This document shows, piece by piece, positions 34,070 through 42,898 of a DNA stretch of 64,000 nucleotides. The position numbers and the translations under genes are program-made. Below the pieces are notes generated by a model. It was not told the DNA's origin and did not search any database. It saw only the letters and a list, made by a program, of their open reading frames with translations. This DNA comes from JAVBSN01 sp031556525. GTDB taxonomy: Bacteria; Bacillota; Clostridia; Lachnospirales; Lachnospiraceae. Within the stretch, counting starts at the first letter, position 1. Each line of letters begins with the position of its first letter. The stretch lies in contig JAVBSS010000006.1 in the NCBI GenBank assembly GCA_031556525.1, forward strand, positions 29,332 to 93,331, in the 5' to 3' direction.

Positions 34070-34387
34070 TCATCGCAATGCCTTTTTTATTTCCTTTTCC
34101 TCTTGTTTAAGATCCTTTATTACTTCTTGAAAATGTTTTCTCTTACTAATATCCTTTTTAAGTTGTTCAATATCAACTTCCTCTTTTTTTCCAAGATACT
34201 TAGAAACTACTTTTCTGTTCTCCCTATAAGTCAAATAGTAATACTCTTGTTTCCCTATCTTTCTTATTACAATTGACCCCTTGGGCAGACTCTCTATTTC
34301 CTCTATATATCTACTTCGCATTCTATCATTTCTTTCAAGTTCTTCTGTTAAAACCCCATGAATTACAGTTTCTTTTCTATTTTTCAT
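34070..34387 (-). CDS. Small charged partner protein of the nucleotidyltransferase
   Basis: 105 residues, more than a third Lys, Arg or Glu. A central beta-type segment (SLPKGSIVIRKIGKQEYYYL, then TYRENRKVVSKYLGKK) is followed by a long helix (IEQLKKDISKRKHFQEVIKD). Similar proteins occur next to nucleotidyltransferases in Clostridia, but I know no tested function. An antitoxin or nucleic-acid-binding role is likely. The TTACACTAC motif overlaps its ribosome binding site (34398-34406), and a 27-bp palindrome lies about 45 bp upstream, so autoregulation is plausible. Confidence 0.65.
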   Translation of the reverse strand: MKNRKETVIHGVLTEELERNDRMRSRYIEEIESLPKGSIVIRKIGKQEYYYLTYRENRKVVSKYLGKKEEVDIEQLKKDISKRKHFQEVIKDLKQEEKEIKKALR

Positions 34388-34397
34388 AGTATCCTCC

Positions 34398-34406
34398 TTA
34401 CACTAC
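34398..34406. promoter_or_regulatory. TTACACTAC motif overlapping the ribosome binding site of the small partner gene
   Basis: An exact copy of the 9-mer that recurs in the flanking repeats. On the minus strand it reads into the AAGGAGG of the gene starting at 34387, so a bound factor would block promoter clearance or translation. Confidence 0.5.
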
Positions 34407-34429
34407 TCCTTTACTTATTTATAGCATTT

Positions 34430-34456
34430 TGTAGTGTAAGATTATCTTACACTACA
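34430..34456. promoter_or_regulatory. 27-bp perfect palindrome, likely operator of the nucleotidyltransferase module
   Basis: TGTAGTGTAAGAT, one central T, then ATCTTACACTACA: 13-bp arms without mismatch. It overlaps the start of the right 41-bp repeat and lies upstream of the two-gene module. Confidence 0.65.
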
Positions 34457-34487
34457 TTTAATCATTTTTCAATAGTTTGTAGTGTAA
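34447..34487. repeat. Right 41-bp flanking repeat of the nucleotidyltransferase module
   Basis: Same length, orientation and ends as 33297-33337; differences are confined to two inner patches. A degenerate further copy (TTTCACTAC) at 34498 overlaps the stop of the tryptophanase-like gene. Confidence 0.75.
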
Positions 34488-34501
34488 GGTTTTCAATTTC
34501 A

Positions 34502-35950
34502 CTACAAACTATCCCCAAAGTCCTCTTTAAACTTCTTAATCAAATCTTCCTGCCAATCTCCGATAGGCTCCAACTTTCCAAAAAAGAAACGTAGCATCTT
34601 AGGTTCTTCTACAAACTTTAATCCGCCAATTAAATTTCTATTATCATATAGCCATGTAATTCTATCTACAGCATATTTGATTTGTGATAGTGTAAATACA
34701 CGCCTTGGTAATGCCAATCGCAATAATTCCATTTTAGCAAAGACTTCATTTCCACTTTCATCACGTTCCTCAGACAGTGTTCCACGTTCTGTTCCTCTAA
34801 TTCCACTTACTAAATACAACGCACATGCAACTGCTGCCGCAGGATATTCTCCATGTGGAATGTTTGGTACGAATCTCTCACAGTCAATATGCACTCCCAA
34901 ACCACCTGCAGGCGTTACCATTGGTACTCCATTTTCTACTAATAACTTTGTCATCTCTTCAATAAATATCGGACCTTGTGATATCATTTCTGTGTCCAGT
35001 GTCTCTTCAAGTCCAACTGCCATTGCTTCAATTTCCCTTACTGATACACCACCATAAGTTGAAAATCCTTCATACATTGGAATCAAGTCTCTTACTTTAA
35101 TGTAATCATCTTCATGTCTAAAGCACATTCCACCACCTCTAGCACAGGTAAGCTTTCTTGCAGAAAAGTAAATGATATCAAAACATTTGCTTATTTCTTT
35201 TATTATATCCTTTATTTCTTTGTCCTTATATTTGTCTTCTCTTGTCTTTATAAAATATAGATTATCTGCAAGTAAACTGGCGTCTAACATTGTCTTAATC
35301 TTATTCTTTTTGCAAACCTTAGATACTTCTTTGATATTTTCTAGAGAAACAGGCTGACCACCAATTAGATTTGTTCCTGATTCTATTCGTACAAATGCAA
35401 TCTGCTCTGAACCTACTTCATCTATTAACTTATTTAATTTTTCTATGTCTATATTCCCTTTGAATAATAGTTCACTATCCGCTTTCAAGCCGTCGTCACT
35501 AATTAACTCTTCTACTTTTCCCCCTGCCTTTTCAATCAGCGCTTTTGTTGTTGTAAAATGATAATTCATAGGTACTATCTTACCCTGTTTTACCAATACT
35601 CTACTTAGCATATGCTCACAAGCGCGCCCTTGATGTGCAGGTATAAAGTATTCCATTCCAAATACTTCTTTTATCTTCTCCTCTAATTTGAAAAATGACG
35701 CACTTCCTGCATAGGCATCATCTGCAACCATCATTGCCGAAAGCTGTTTGTCACTCATTGCATTAACGCCACTGTCTGTAAGCATGTCCAAAAATACATC
35801 TTCATTCTTTAATAAATGTGCATTGTTTCCCGCTTCTTTATTGCTCTTAATTCTCTCTTTTAATGGAATCAAATTAATTCTTTGTACAATTCGTACTTTA
35901 TGCATTTCAAGTGGAACTGGTTCAGTTTTAATAAATTTAATATTTGCCAT
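34502..35950 (-). CDS. tnaA: Tryptophanase/beta-eliminating lyase family protein
   Basis: PLP-dependent enzyme that would split tryptophan to indole, pyruvate and ammonia, or a related amino acid. 482 residues with RINLIPLKER near the start, the SGVNAMSDKQLSAMMVADDA segment and YAGSASF, PAHQGRACEHML, and the aspartate of MLDASLLADN that contacts PLP. The cofactor lysine is in FSARKLTCARGGGM, which differs from the SAKKD or SGKKD of the classical enzymes. Tyrosine phenol-lyase or another lyase of the family is thus possible. GAGGG precedes the ATG. No TnaC-type leader peptide was found upstream. Confidence 0.75.
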   Translation of the reverse strand: MANIKFIKTEPVPLEMHKVRIVQRINLIPLKERIKSNKEAGNNAHLLKNEDVFLDMLTDSGVNAMSDKQLSAMMVADDAYAGSASFFKLEEKIKEVFGMEYFIPAHQGRACEHMLSRVLVKQGKIVPMNYHFTTTKALIEKAGGKVEELISDDGLKADSELLFKGNIDIEKLNKLIDEVGSEQIAFVRIESGTNLIGGQPVSLENIKEVSKVCKKNKIKTMLDASLLADNLYFIKTREDKYKDKEIKDIIKEISKCFDIIYFSARKLTCARGGGMCFRHEDDYIKVRDLIPMYEGFSTYGGVSVREIEAMAVGLEETLDTEMISQGPIFIEEMTKLLVENGVPMVTPAGGLGVHIDCERFVPNIPHGEYPAAAVACALYLVSGIRGTERGTLSEERDESGNEVFAKMELLRLALPRRVFTLSQIKYAVDRITWLYDNRNLIGGLKFVEEPKMLRFFFGKLEPIGDWQEDLIKKFKEDFGDSL

Positions 35951-36298
35951 CTTTAACCCTCGATTGTTATTTTCTTATTTGAATCAATATCTATAGACCA
36001 TAATTAGTTATAGGTATATTTTTCTAATAATACTATCCGCATTTTTCCATATTTTATTCACTAGGCAATATATTACTAATTGTAATATATCTTATGATAA
36101 ATATTTGTTATTCAAATATTAAATATAGTGCTATAATGTTCTTTGTCGCTCGGACTTAAGATATCTCGCTTATTGTATTGCGAGTATCGACACAATATTT
36201 TATGGCTTATTTAGTAGATATATTACTCATTGCATATAGTTAACATAATATTTGATATTGTGCATTTTAAATTATTGGGAGATTACAGAGGTTTTGTT
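35951..36298. other. Divergent intergenic region between the tnaA-like and DMT transporter genes
   Basis: About 350 bp, AT-rich, without a convincing gene. It holds a short hairpin ATATTAC/GTAATAT near 36070-36090, a TATAAT near 36132, and a hairpin CTCGC/GCGAG at 36165-36184. Promoters for both genes must lie here, but no clear -35/-10 pair was found. Confidence 0.4.
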
Positions 36299-37162
36299 AT
36301 GAAAAAAGATTATTTTAAATATATTCTAGCACTTTTACTATTCGGCTCTAACGGAGTTGTAGCCAGTTTTATTGCTCTAGATAGCTATGAAATTGTATTC
36401 TTACGTTCTCTGTTCGGAGGAATATTTCTACTAGCACTATTTCTTATTACTGGTCACAAATTTACATTTACTAAACATAAGAAAGATTTTATACTCATTG
36501 TCTTATCGGGTATTGCTATGGCACTTGATTGGTTGCTTTTATTCGAGGCATATGCTCGTATAGGAATAAGTCTTGGAATGTTAATTAATTATACTGGTCC
36601 GATTATTGTTATTGCCCTATCGCCACTTATATTCAAAGAAAAGATTACAGTCCAAAAGATTACCGCTTTGATTATTGCTATAACTGGTTTCATCCTTGTA
36701 AGCGGACAAGCTGTAACTCAAGGATTAGAGTATGTCGGAATAATATGTGCCATCCTCTCCGCCATATCATATGCCATTATGATTATCCTCAATAAGAAGG
36801 CTCAGACTATTGTCGGCATGGAGAATTCAGTTATTCAGCTTATTACTACCCTAGTGGTTGTTGCTATATATACTGCTATTAAACAAAATATAATTATCTC
36901 AATACCTACCGATAATTGGTTACCCATTCTATGGTTAGGTGTTATTAATACGGGCGCAAGCTGTTATCTATATTTTTCTTCTATAGGTAAATTGCCTGTA
37001 CAGACCGTTGCAATCTGCGGATATCTAGAACCTGTTGCCGCTTGCGTATTCTCAGCTATTATATTAGGAGAACGCATGGGAAGTTTGCAGATAATTGGAG
37101 CTGGACTTATTATTGGAGGAGCAGTTATTGCCGAGGTTAGGAAGAGAAGTGTTATAACATAA
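36299..37162 (+). CDS. DMT superfamily (EamA) transporter
   Basis: 287 residues, ten membrane segments in two EamA repeats. The first begins LALLLFGSNGVVASFIALDS with VFLRSLFGG; the second ends CGYLEPVAACVFSAIILGER, the usual signature. Such carriers export amino acids or metabolites; the substrate is open. I start it at the ATG at 36299, after AGAGG. An in-frame ATG at 36230 lacks a site. Confidence 0.92.
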   Translation: MKKDYFKYILALLLFGSNGVVASFIALDSYEIVFLRSLFGGIFLLALFLITGHKFTFTKHKKDFILIVLSGIAMALDWLLLFEAYARIGISLGMLINYTGPIIVIALSPLIFKEKITVQKITALIIAITGFILVSGQAVTQGLEYVGIICAILSAISYAIMIILNKKAQTIVGMENSVIQLITTLVVVAIYTAIKQNIIISIPTDNWLPILWLGVINTGASCYLYFSSIGKLPVQTVAICGYLEPVAACVFSAIILGERMGSLQIIGAGLIIGGAVIAEVRKRSVIT

Positions 37163-37163
37163 A

Positions 37164-37204
37164 AGACCTTAGAAACAAGAATAATCTTCTGATTTCTAAG
37201 GTCT
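37164..37204. terminator. Hairpin between the DMT transporter and CPBP genes
   Basis: AGACCTTAGAAA pairs perfectly with TTTCTAAGGTCT (12 bp). An A-run on the left gives a short T-run on the minus strand, and the location two bases after the + stop suits both convergent genes. Confidence 0.7.
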
Positions 37205-37232
37205 AACTTATGCGGTTATCATTATTTTGCTC

Positions 37233-37997
37233 TTACTCCATAGCTTCTAAACAATCTGATTTACTATTCTTTACTACTTTCCACATATAAATTGCGTAAA
37301 TCAATAATATGAATACTTGTAATGCAATAATAACAATTTCTTTCATATCAAGAGTATCATTTCCAATACTAGCAATATAATCATGGATTGCATGCCAGAT
37401 AATTAATATCCAAATACTTTTTGTAATACTCATTATTTCTGCAAGCACAAAGCCTACTAAGAAAGCAAAAAACATCTGTAATATAAGATAAATTAAACTC
37501 TTACCATTAAATGCATTTGCTAAATGGAGAACTCCGAATATTATAGACGAAACAATAATTGCTGTTTTCTTTCCCTTAACAAATAGAAAGTTATATATAA
37601 TTCCTCTAAAATATATTTCTTCATTAAATCCTACAGCAATAACAAAAAATAGCAATGCAACATACTGCTTTACTGTTATTTCCGAAGAAAATCCAGCTAT
37701 CAATATTGGTAATATCTCTACTAAAACTAACGGTATGTAACACCAAACTTTTTTATATGTATCCTTGATATTTGTTCTAAATCCACAATCAGCAAATGAT
37801 AATTTTGTACTTTTAATAATTATTATTCCTATTAAAACAGAAAGCACCAAAAAGACAGTAATTACTATAAATTGTTCCTCTACTTCTAAATTCAAAATTT
37901 GTGATATAGCCGTACCTAATCCAGTCATAAATGTACATAAAATTGCAGCACAAATACTTACCACATATGGATGTTTTTCTCTAAATCTATTTTTCAT
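37233..37997 (-). CDS. CPBP-family intramembrane metalloprotease
   Basis: 254 residues with about eight membrane segments. The motifs are present: GFNEEIYFRGIIYN (paired glutamates and arginine), HLANAF, and WHAIHDY near the C-terminus, which provide the metal ligands. Bacterial members process or protect against peptides such as bacteriocins, or act as CAAX-type proteases. Start ATG at 37997 after GAGAGGGG, four bases beyond the stop of the TetR gene, so the pair forms an operon and the regulator probably controls it. Confidence 0.9.
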   Translation of the reverse strand: MKNRFREKHPYVVSICAAILCTFMTGLGTAISQILNLEVEEQFIVITVFLVLSVLIGIIIIKSTKLSFADCGFRTNIKDTYKKVWCYIPLVLVEILPILIAGFSSEITVKQYVALLFFVIAVGFNEEIYFRGIIYNFLFVKGKKTAIIVSSIIFGVLHLANAFNGKSLIYLILQMFFAFLVGFVLAEIMSITKSIWILIIWHAIHDYIASIGNDTLDMKEIVIIALQVFILLIYAIYMWKVVKNSKSDCLEAME

Positions 37998-38001
37998 TAA
38001 A

Positions 38002-38577
38002 CTAACCCCTCTCACTCTTTAACTTCATCAATAATCCATTAAATGAATTATCCATTAACCGTCTAATCTCTTCATCTCTAAAGTTACAATTGTTAGTTGC
38101 ATACATTGTTGCTATACCATGAGTTGTAAGCCAAATTCCTGCATATAATTCTTTTGAGAATTTCTCATCTAATCCTGTCATATTGCTTAACATTTCAATG
38201 ATTTCATCATCACCTTCTGTTGAACCTACAATTTCTAACATACTTTTATCTTTAAATGCATCTGTCATAAATAGCAACTTAAATAGATTGCTTTCTTCCT
38301 TTGCAAATTCAATATATGATAATCCCATATTTAGAAATCCGTTATCCCCATTGCTCATTGCCTCAAACATTTTTGTGTTATATATTTTCTCAACTTCTTT
38401 ATAAACTTCAAGTTTTAAGCCATCCATTGATTCGTAGATACGAAATATGGGATGTACTGAACAATTAATTTCTGCTGCAATTCCTCGAGCATTTAGATTT
38501 TCGAAGCCTTTTTCTCTAATGATATTAATAGATGCATCTATAATCTGCTCTTGGGTAACCTTTATTTTTGGTGGCAT
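38002..38577 (-). CDS. TetR/AcrR family transcriptional regulator
   Basis: 191 residues. The N-terminal helix-turn-helix is typical: QEQIIDASINIIREKGFENL followed by ARGIAAEINCSVHPIFRIYE. The C-terminal part resembles the WHG-type ligand domain (ELYAGIWLTTHGIATMYATN). It sits directly upstream of the CPBP protease gene. A palindrome starting 20 bp before its own start codon is a likely operator. Confidence 0.92.
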   Translation of the reverse strand: MPPKIKVTQEQIIDASINIIREKGFENLNARGIAAEINCSVHPIFRIYESMDGLKLEVYKEVEKIYNTKMFEAMSNGDNGFLNMGLSYIEFAKEESNLFKLLFMTDAFKDKSMLEIVGSTEGDDEIIEMLSNMTGLDEKFSKELYAGIWLTTHGIATMYATNNCNFRDEEIRRLMDNSFNGLLMKLKSERG

Positions 38578-38596
38578 AAGCCCTCCTTTTTTATAA

Positions 38597-38624
38597 GTAA
38601 CATGTGTTATGTATCACTTGTTAC
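38597..38624. promoter_or_regulatory. Putative operator of the TetR regulator
   Basis: An interrupted palindrome GTAACA..GTG..CAC..TGTTAC, mostly symmetric over 28 bp, located 20-47 bp upstream of the regulator start. Confidence 0.55.
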
Positions 38625-38659
38625 CTTATCACTAATAATAAATATTGTCAATAGTTTGC

Positions 38660-38709
38660 AAAAAAGTACCTGCTATAGTTTTACTAATCACAAACTAAAG
38701 CAGGTACTA
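38660..38709 (-). terminator. Rho-independent terminator after the DUF11 gene
   Basis: AGTACCTGCT pairs with AGCAGGTACT (10 bp), with further inner pairing AGTTT/AAACT, and is followed on the minus strand by six T. It lies about 100 bp after the DUF11 stop. Confidence 0.8.
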
Positions 38710-38806
38710 TTATATATTATATTCAAGGATTATACTTTTTACAAAATCCGCTATTAAACACATACCTATAATCGTTATAACTTTTAGCATTAAAATAATG
38801 CAAGTG

Positions 38807-40237
38807 TTAAATAAACTCTATGCCTCTTGATGGTATATCTAGTAGAATGTTTACTTGATTACTGTAGTCTGTTCCATGTGCCTCAAGTCCTGTACCTGGC
38901 AAAAAGGTATAATTAATTCCTGATGTATTTCTAAGAACAGTAGATGTCGGATTATCACTTACGCGTGCTTGGAAAGTAACCTCTGACATGACTGTCTGGT
39001 TGGGTTGAACATTACCGAGGGGAATTCCAACAGTAGGATCTGCCAAAGGAAGGTTTACACCATTTAATGTAACAGTTCCTGGAACAAATGTAACATCCGC
39101 AGGCAAATCATCCACAAAAACTGATCCATTTGCATATACATCACCCAAATTTCTAAACTTTATGCTATAGGTAATAGTATCTCCAGCTTTTACTATAGTT
39201 TGATCTGCTGATTTAACCACTGTAAACGAAGCCTGATTCATATCAATTTGTAGACCTAGGGCCGCAATCTGATAGGTATCAAGATGTGTATTAAGGGTAA
39301 TATAGCCGTCAGTCTGCCCTTGAGAAAGCGCATGCGAAATATCAATATTTGTAATATCCCATTGATTACGTGTACCAAGAGGTAGTTTGTTAGGCGGTAC
39401 TACATTGGCATTACCAAGTGTTCCTCTAGTATCAAGATTACCATTATCATCATTTATCTGCCCAGCAAAGAAGTTATTGATTGGATTATTTGGGCCATAT
39501 AAAGTAACTAATGTGGCGGGGTTGTCAGGGTTGGTTCCAAATTGCACATAGTCTTTAGTCAAATATGAATCGCCTCCTGATGCACCTAAGACAAGTCTGG
39601 CTTTAACAGGAGCTACTGTCGGCGTTTTAAAATCGTTGACAAATATCTTCACTTGCGGCGGATTGCCGACTAGTGTGCCTACAATATTCTCAAAGGCGCA
39701 CCAAACATTTATATTTCTAAAAGGCAGTCTATTATCGGAATATACTACAATAATCTGCCAACCTGCTGACTCATCAGTTTCTCCCAGTAGACTTGGCACT
39801 CCACTTACGGTATAAAATCCTGATCCCTCAGATGTGACAATTGAAGTAATGTCACGAACATTTGTATAGAGTTTTACTTCATTTGCCGTGATTTGCTGAC
39901 GATAAGCTGGATTACCACTTATGCTATAGTTGTTATTCTTCGGACTCTTTAGTCCAATCGAATCATTATAGTTGTCTAATCTCGATACTCCACTTCCATG
40001 AGTTCCAACCCATACAAGTTGAGCAAATTCAACCTTGCCCCCCTCAGGTATTGTTAGATATCCCGCAGATGAAGCTCTTGTATAATCATCTGTGAGCGAG
40101 CCGCCAGGCGGTGGTGAAGTTGCAGCTATAAAATGTAGTATTCCAGTTCCATTGATTGGCTCACCAGAAACTCCCAAAGAGTTTCCTGTCATTACAATAC
40201 CACCACGTAAATTTTCCTTATATACGTTGTATATCAT
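38807..40237 (-). CDS. DUF11 repeat protein, surface or spore-coat type
   Basis: 476 residues, rich in Asn, Thr, Gly and Pro, low in Lys. The first 350 residues form a beta-rich region (LHFIAATSPPPGGSLTDDYT at the start). The C-terminal DUF11 domain has FTVVKSADQTIVKAGDTITY, then SIKFRNLGD and VFVDDLPADVTFVPGTV. No signal peptide or sortase motif is visible. DUF11 proteins are found on cell or spore surfaces. The gene looks richer in G+C than the backbone, next to a broken regulator gene, which suggests acquisition. AGAGAGG precedes the ATG; a second ATG 15 codons later is also possible. Confidence 0.7.
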   Translation of the reverse strand: MIYNVYKENLRGGIVMTGNSLGVSGEPINGTGILHFIAATSPPPGGSLTDDYTRASSAGYLTIPEGGKVEFAQLVWVGTHGSGVSRLDNYNDSIGLKSPKNNNYSISGNPAYRQQITANEVKLYTNVRDITSIVTSEGSGFYTVSGVPSLLGETDESAGWQIIVVYSDNRLPFRNINVWCAFENIVGTLVGNPPQVKIFVNDFKTPTVAPVKARLVLGASGGDSYLTKDYVQFGTNPDNPATLVTLYGPNNPINNFFAGQINDDNGNLDTRGTLGNANVVPPNKLPLGTRNQWDITNIDISHALSQGQTDGYITLNTHLDTYQIAALGLQIDMNQASFTVVKSADQTIVKAGDTITYSIKFRNLGDVYANGSVFVDDLPADVTFVPGTVTLNGVNLPLADPTVGIPLGNVQPNQTVMSEVTFQARVSDNPTSTVLRNTSGINYTFLPGTGLEAHGTDYSNQVNILLDIPSRGIEFI

Positions 40238-40519
40238 TATAGTACCTCTCTTAAATTTAGATGCTACATGAGAAATATGGTTATAACATAGTATAGAATG
40301 GCATTCTCAATTAAGCATTTAAGCAATATTTATTATACAATATATGTATGTATGATTATAAATGTGAGGATTGCACCTTATAAGTCCATGCACACGCAAT
40401 ACACATTCGGATTTCGCTTTGCTACATCCTCTATACCAATGCATATTTTCCCTATCGTGTACTTGGATACTTTGTTAATATGATAATGTAGGAATTTATG
40501 CATACACTTTTCTATTTAG

Positions 40520-40873
40520 AAGAATATTAAAGCAATAAGGGAATTAAGAGAAATGCGTTAGAAAATAGTAATGTTAAGTAGCATATTTAATGTTACTACT
40601 GACTATTTACTGAAGCCATCAGATATAGACGAATTGTCAGTAAAAACTGAAATGTTGGAAAAACAGCACCACAAAATGTTGCTTAGGGAAGAAAAGCGAA
40701 ACCGTAATTTTAATTGCATCATGTATTCAGCTGGAATATATTTATTGTTTTTTGCTTCATATTTTATCGGACATTTTTACTTTGACATATGGAATCCATC
40801 GGTTATTTTGGCCGAGTTTTTGATTGCTACAGCAATTGTGATTTTTGTTTGTATGCGAATTAAGAAAAAATAG
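40520..40873 (+). pseudogene. Remnant of an XRE-type HTH regulator with C-terminal membrane segments
   Basis: In one frame: KNIKAIRELREMR, the usual start of an XRE helix-turn-helix, then TAG at 40559-40561, then KIVMLSSIFNVTTDYLLKPS, the usual end of that domain. The ~40 residues between are missing, so an internal deletion removed the recognition helix. After it comes a linker and two membrane segments (MYSAGIYLLFFASYFIGHFY and ILAEFLIATAIVIFVCMRI). The ATG at 40571 could in principle yield a 100-residue protein without DNA binding. Confidence 0.7.
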
Positions 40874-41364
40874 AGGTACGCCAATTACAGTTTAAAATGA
40901 TACTGCTTCATAATCTCTAAAATTGATATTATGTATAAAGTAGAGCCAATCAGCAAAAAATAACACCGAGAATGTCCTTTTACAGTCTTTCTCGGTGTTT
41001 TGTCCGTTATTCAAATTCGGCAAGTTCATGGTTCTTCCCAAACTTTTATATTTAAGTTTCATATGGAAAATGCCTTTATTTTATCTCAATTACATATTTT
41101 CTTCTGGCTTACTGATTTTCTGTTGCCAAAGTGTTGCCACTTCATATTATACACAAGCAATAGCAACAAATCAATTCAAACTCTCACTTAAACACACAAT
41201 TTCACTTATTACAATAAGATTTTTTAATTCATTTTTTTAATTTGATGCATTCGTAATACCTTGTATAGGCTAGCACCTCTACCTTCCCAGTTTTATCCTT
41301 TGACTCTCTATCATCCGTTTCGATTCCAAACAAATTATACAATATTGATTTTTCTTAACTTCCT
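40874..41364. other. Gene-free stretch between the HTH remnant and the ABC operon
   Basis: About 490 bp. Apart from the terminator at 40962-41001 nothing is recognisable. The frames present are short, T-rich and lack ribosome binding sites. It may be decayed DNA at the edge of the ABC/two-component island. Confidence 0.5.
40962..41001. terminator. Rho-independent terminator after the HTH remnant
   Basis: AACACCGAGAA pairs with TTCTCGGTGTT (11 bp) and is followed by TTGT on the + strand; AAAAAATA on the left gives a T-run for the minus strand. Confidence 0.8.
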
Positions 41365-42237
41365 CTACCCCTCATTTGCCAACCAAATATACGCATCCTC
41401 CAACGTCTCTTCCGCCGCCTCACACTCCACCTGTGGTCTCTCACTACTAAGCAACTTCATCTGCAATCCACCCTCCACATACTGCTTTGCCGAGACAAGA
41501 TACTGTTTTTCCAATTCTCTTGCCTTTAGTTCATCTTCTACATGGCAGATCCAGACCTTGCCGTGGGCATTATTCAACAAGTCCTTCTTGCTTCCTGTGA
41601 ATAAAAATCTTCCTTTTTTCATCACTGCGAGCTGATTGCAGGTTGCCGCTAAGTCTTCGACTACGTGGGTGGAAAATAGTATGGTACGGTTTTCTGAAAA
41701 ATCCACCAATAAATTTCTGATACGAATTCGCTCTTCTGGGTCTAGACCTGTTGTGGGTTCATCCACCACTAGAAATTCTGGTTCATTCATAAGTGCCTGA
41801 ACTAAGCCAACTCTTCTCTTCATTCCACCGGAAAGTTGCTTCATTTTCTTGGTTTGATGTTCTGTTAGACTGGTTTTCTCTAGATAATAGTCAACCCTCT
41901 TTTTGCATTCTGCTTTTTCTATCTTAGCTAGTTCTCCCATGTACTCCAAGCATTCTCGAACTGTCAGATTGGGATATAGCTCTATTTCCTGAGGAAGATA
42001 GCCGATTTTCTTTCTTATTTTTTCATAGTTATTCTCGCCATATACCATATCGCCTAGTGTTACGGTACCAATTGTAGGTTTTAATATTGTGGTTAGAACA
42101 CGCATTAAGGTGGTTTTGCCTGCGCCGTTTTCTCCAAGTAGCCCATAGATTCCACAGGGAATTTCCAAGTTTACATGGTCTACCGCAGTTACGCCGTTTT
42201 TAAATGTTACCGTCAAATCCTTTATTTCAATGCTCAT
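41365..42237 (-). CDS. ABC transporter ATP-binding protein
   Basis: 290 residues: Walker A GLLGENGAGKTTLMR, Q-loop in GYLPQEIELYPNLT, signature LSGGMKRRVGLVQAL, Walker B FLVVDEPTTGLDPEE and the switch histidine in LFSTHVVED. A C-terminal extension of about 75 residues resembles the DUF4162-type tail of drug or lantibiotic exporters. It follows two membrane-subunit genes and a two-component system in one leftward run, so it powers an export or immunity complex regulated by those genes. Confidence 0.95.
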   Translation of the reverse strand: MSIEIKDLTVTFKNGVTAVDHVNLEIPCGIYGLLGENGAGKTTLMRVLTTILKPTIGTVTLGDMVYGENNYEKIRKKIGYLPQEIELYPNLTVRECLEYMGELAKIEKAECKKRVDYYLEKTSLTEHQTKKMKQLSGGMKRRVGLVQALMNEPEFLVVDEPTTGLDPEERIRIRNLLVDFSENRTILFSTHVVEDLAATCNQLAVMKKGRFLFTGSKKDLLNNAHGKVWICHVEDELKARELEKQYLVSAKQYVEGGLQMKLLSSERPQVECEAAEETLEDAYIWLANEG

Positions 42238-42241
42238 AATC

Positions 42242-42898
42242 TCATCCTCTCTTCTTCAATATCAGTGGAATTGCTGCAATCATCACCGCGCACAATACCA
42301 GTGAAACAGTTTTCCCACACATCCATTCCCAGTTATTAAACTCATCTATCTTGCGAAACATATAGGAAAAAACGTTCCATTTTCCCCATAGTTCGTCGCC
42401 TGCCTTAGAACTTTGCTCTAGCGAGATTAAAAGTGTTACTCCAATTCCAACCCACATATTTCCAGCCAGATTACTGATTGTCATGGCTAAAGTTCCCCAA
42501 AACAAAACGGTTCCTGAAATGGCGATCACAAACATCGCAAAATTGGTCACCTGTGAGGTATCTCCTATTAAAATAGGTTTTTGAATTATATAAAAGGAAC
42601 CGTAACCGATTGTAGAAATGCCAATTAAATATAAAATTTGAATGAATAGGCGACGGTTAATTGCCTTGACTTTACTTTTCAGTTCAAACAACGTAAAGAC
42701 TTCCCATCTTCTACCCTGTCTTTCCATTAGATAGATGTCTGCGCAAAATACTGCTGCTAAAATTGCTATAGCTGGCTCCATCGCCGTTCCAATTTCATCT
42801 ATATAGGCGATTCCTCTAATGATGCTTAAAATGAAAATAAAAGTAAGCGAATATACAATTTTATATAGAGGCATGCAAATTTTTAGCTCTTTTTTCAA
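42242..42898 (-). CDS. ABC transporter membrane subunit, second
   Basis: 218 residues with six membrane segments (for example IVYSLTFIFILSIIRGIAYI and LIQILYLIGISTIGYGSFYI). No separate family motif, but its place between another permease and the ATPase defines the role. The start is TTG with GGAGG upstream and overlaps the previous stop by 4 bases, which implies coupled translation. Confidence 0.8.
   Translation of the reverse strand: MKKELKICMPLYKIVYSLTFIFILSIIRGIAYIDEIGTAMEPAIAILAAVFCADIYLMERQGRRWEVFTLFELKSKVKAINRRLFIQILYLIGISTIGYGSFYIIQKPILIGDTSQVTNFAMFVIAISGTVLFWGTLAMTISNLAGNMWVGIGVTLLISLEQSSKAGDELWGKWNVFSYMFRKIDEFNNWEWMCGKTVSLVLCAVMIAAIPLILKKRG

Noticed and set aside
41000..41240. Plus-strand short frames after the terminator at 40962
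   Set aside because: They lack binding sites and domains, lie in an apparently decayed gap, and overlap in different frames.
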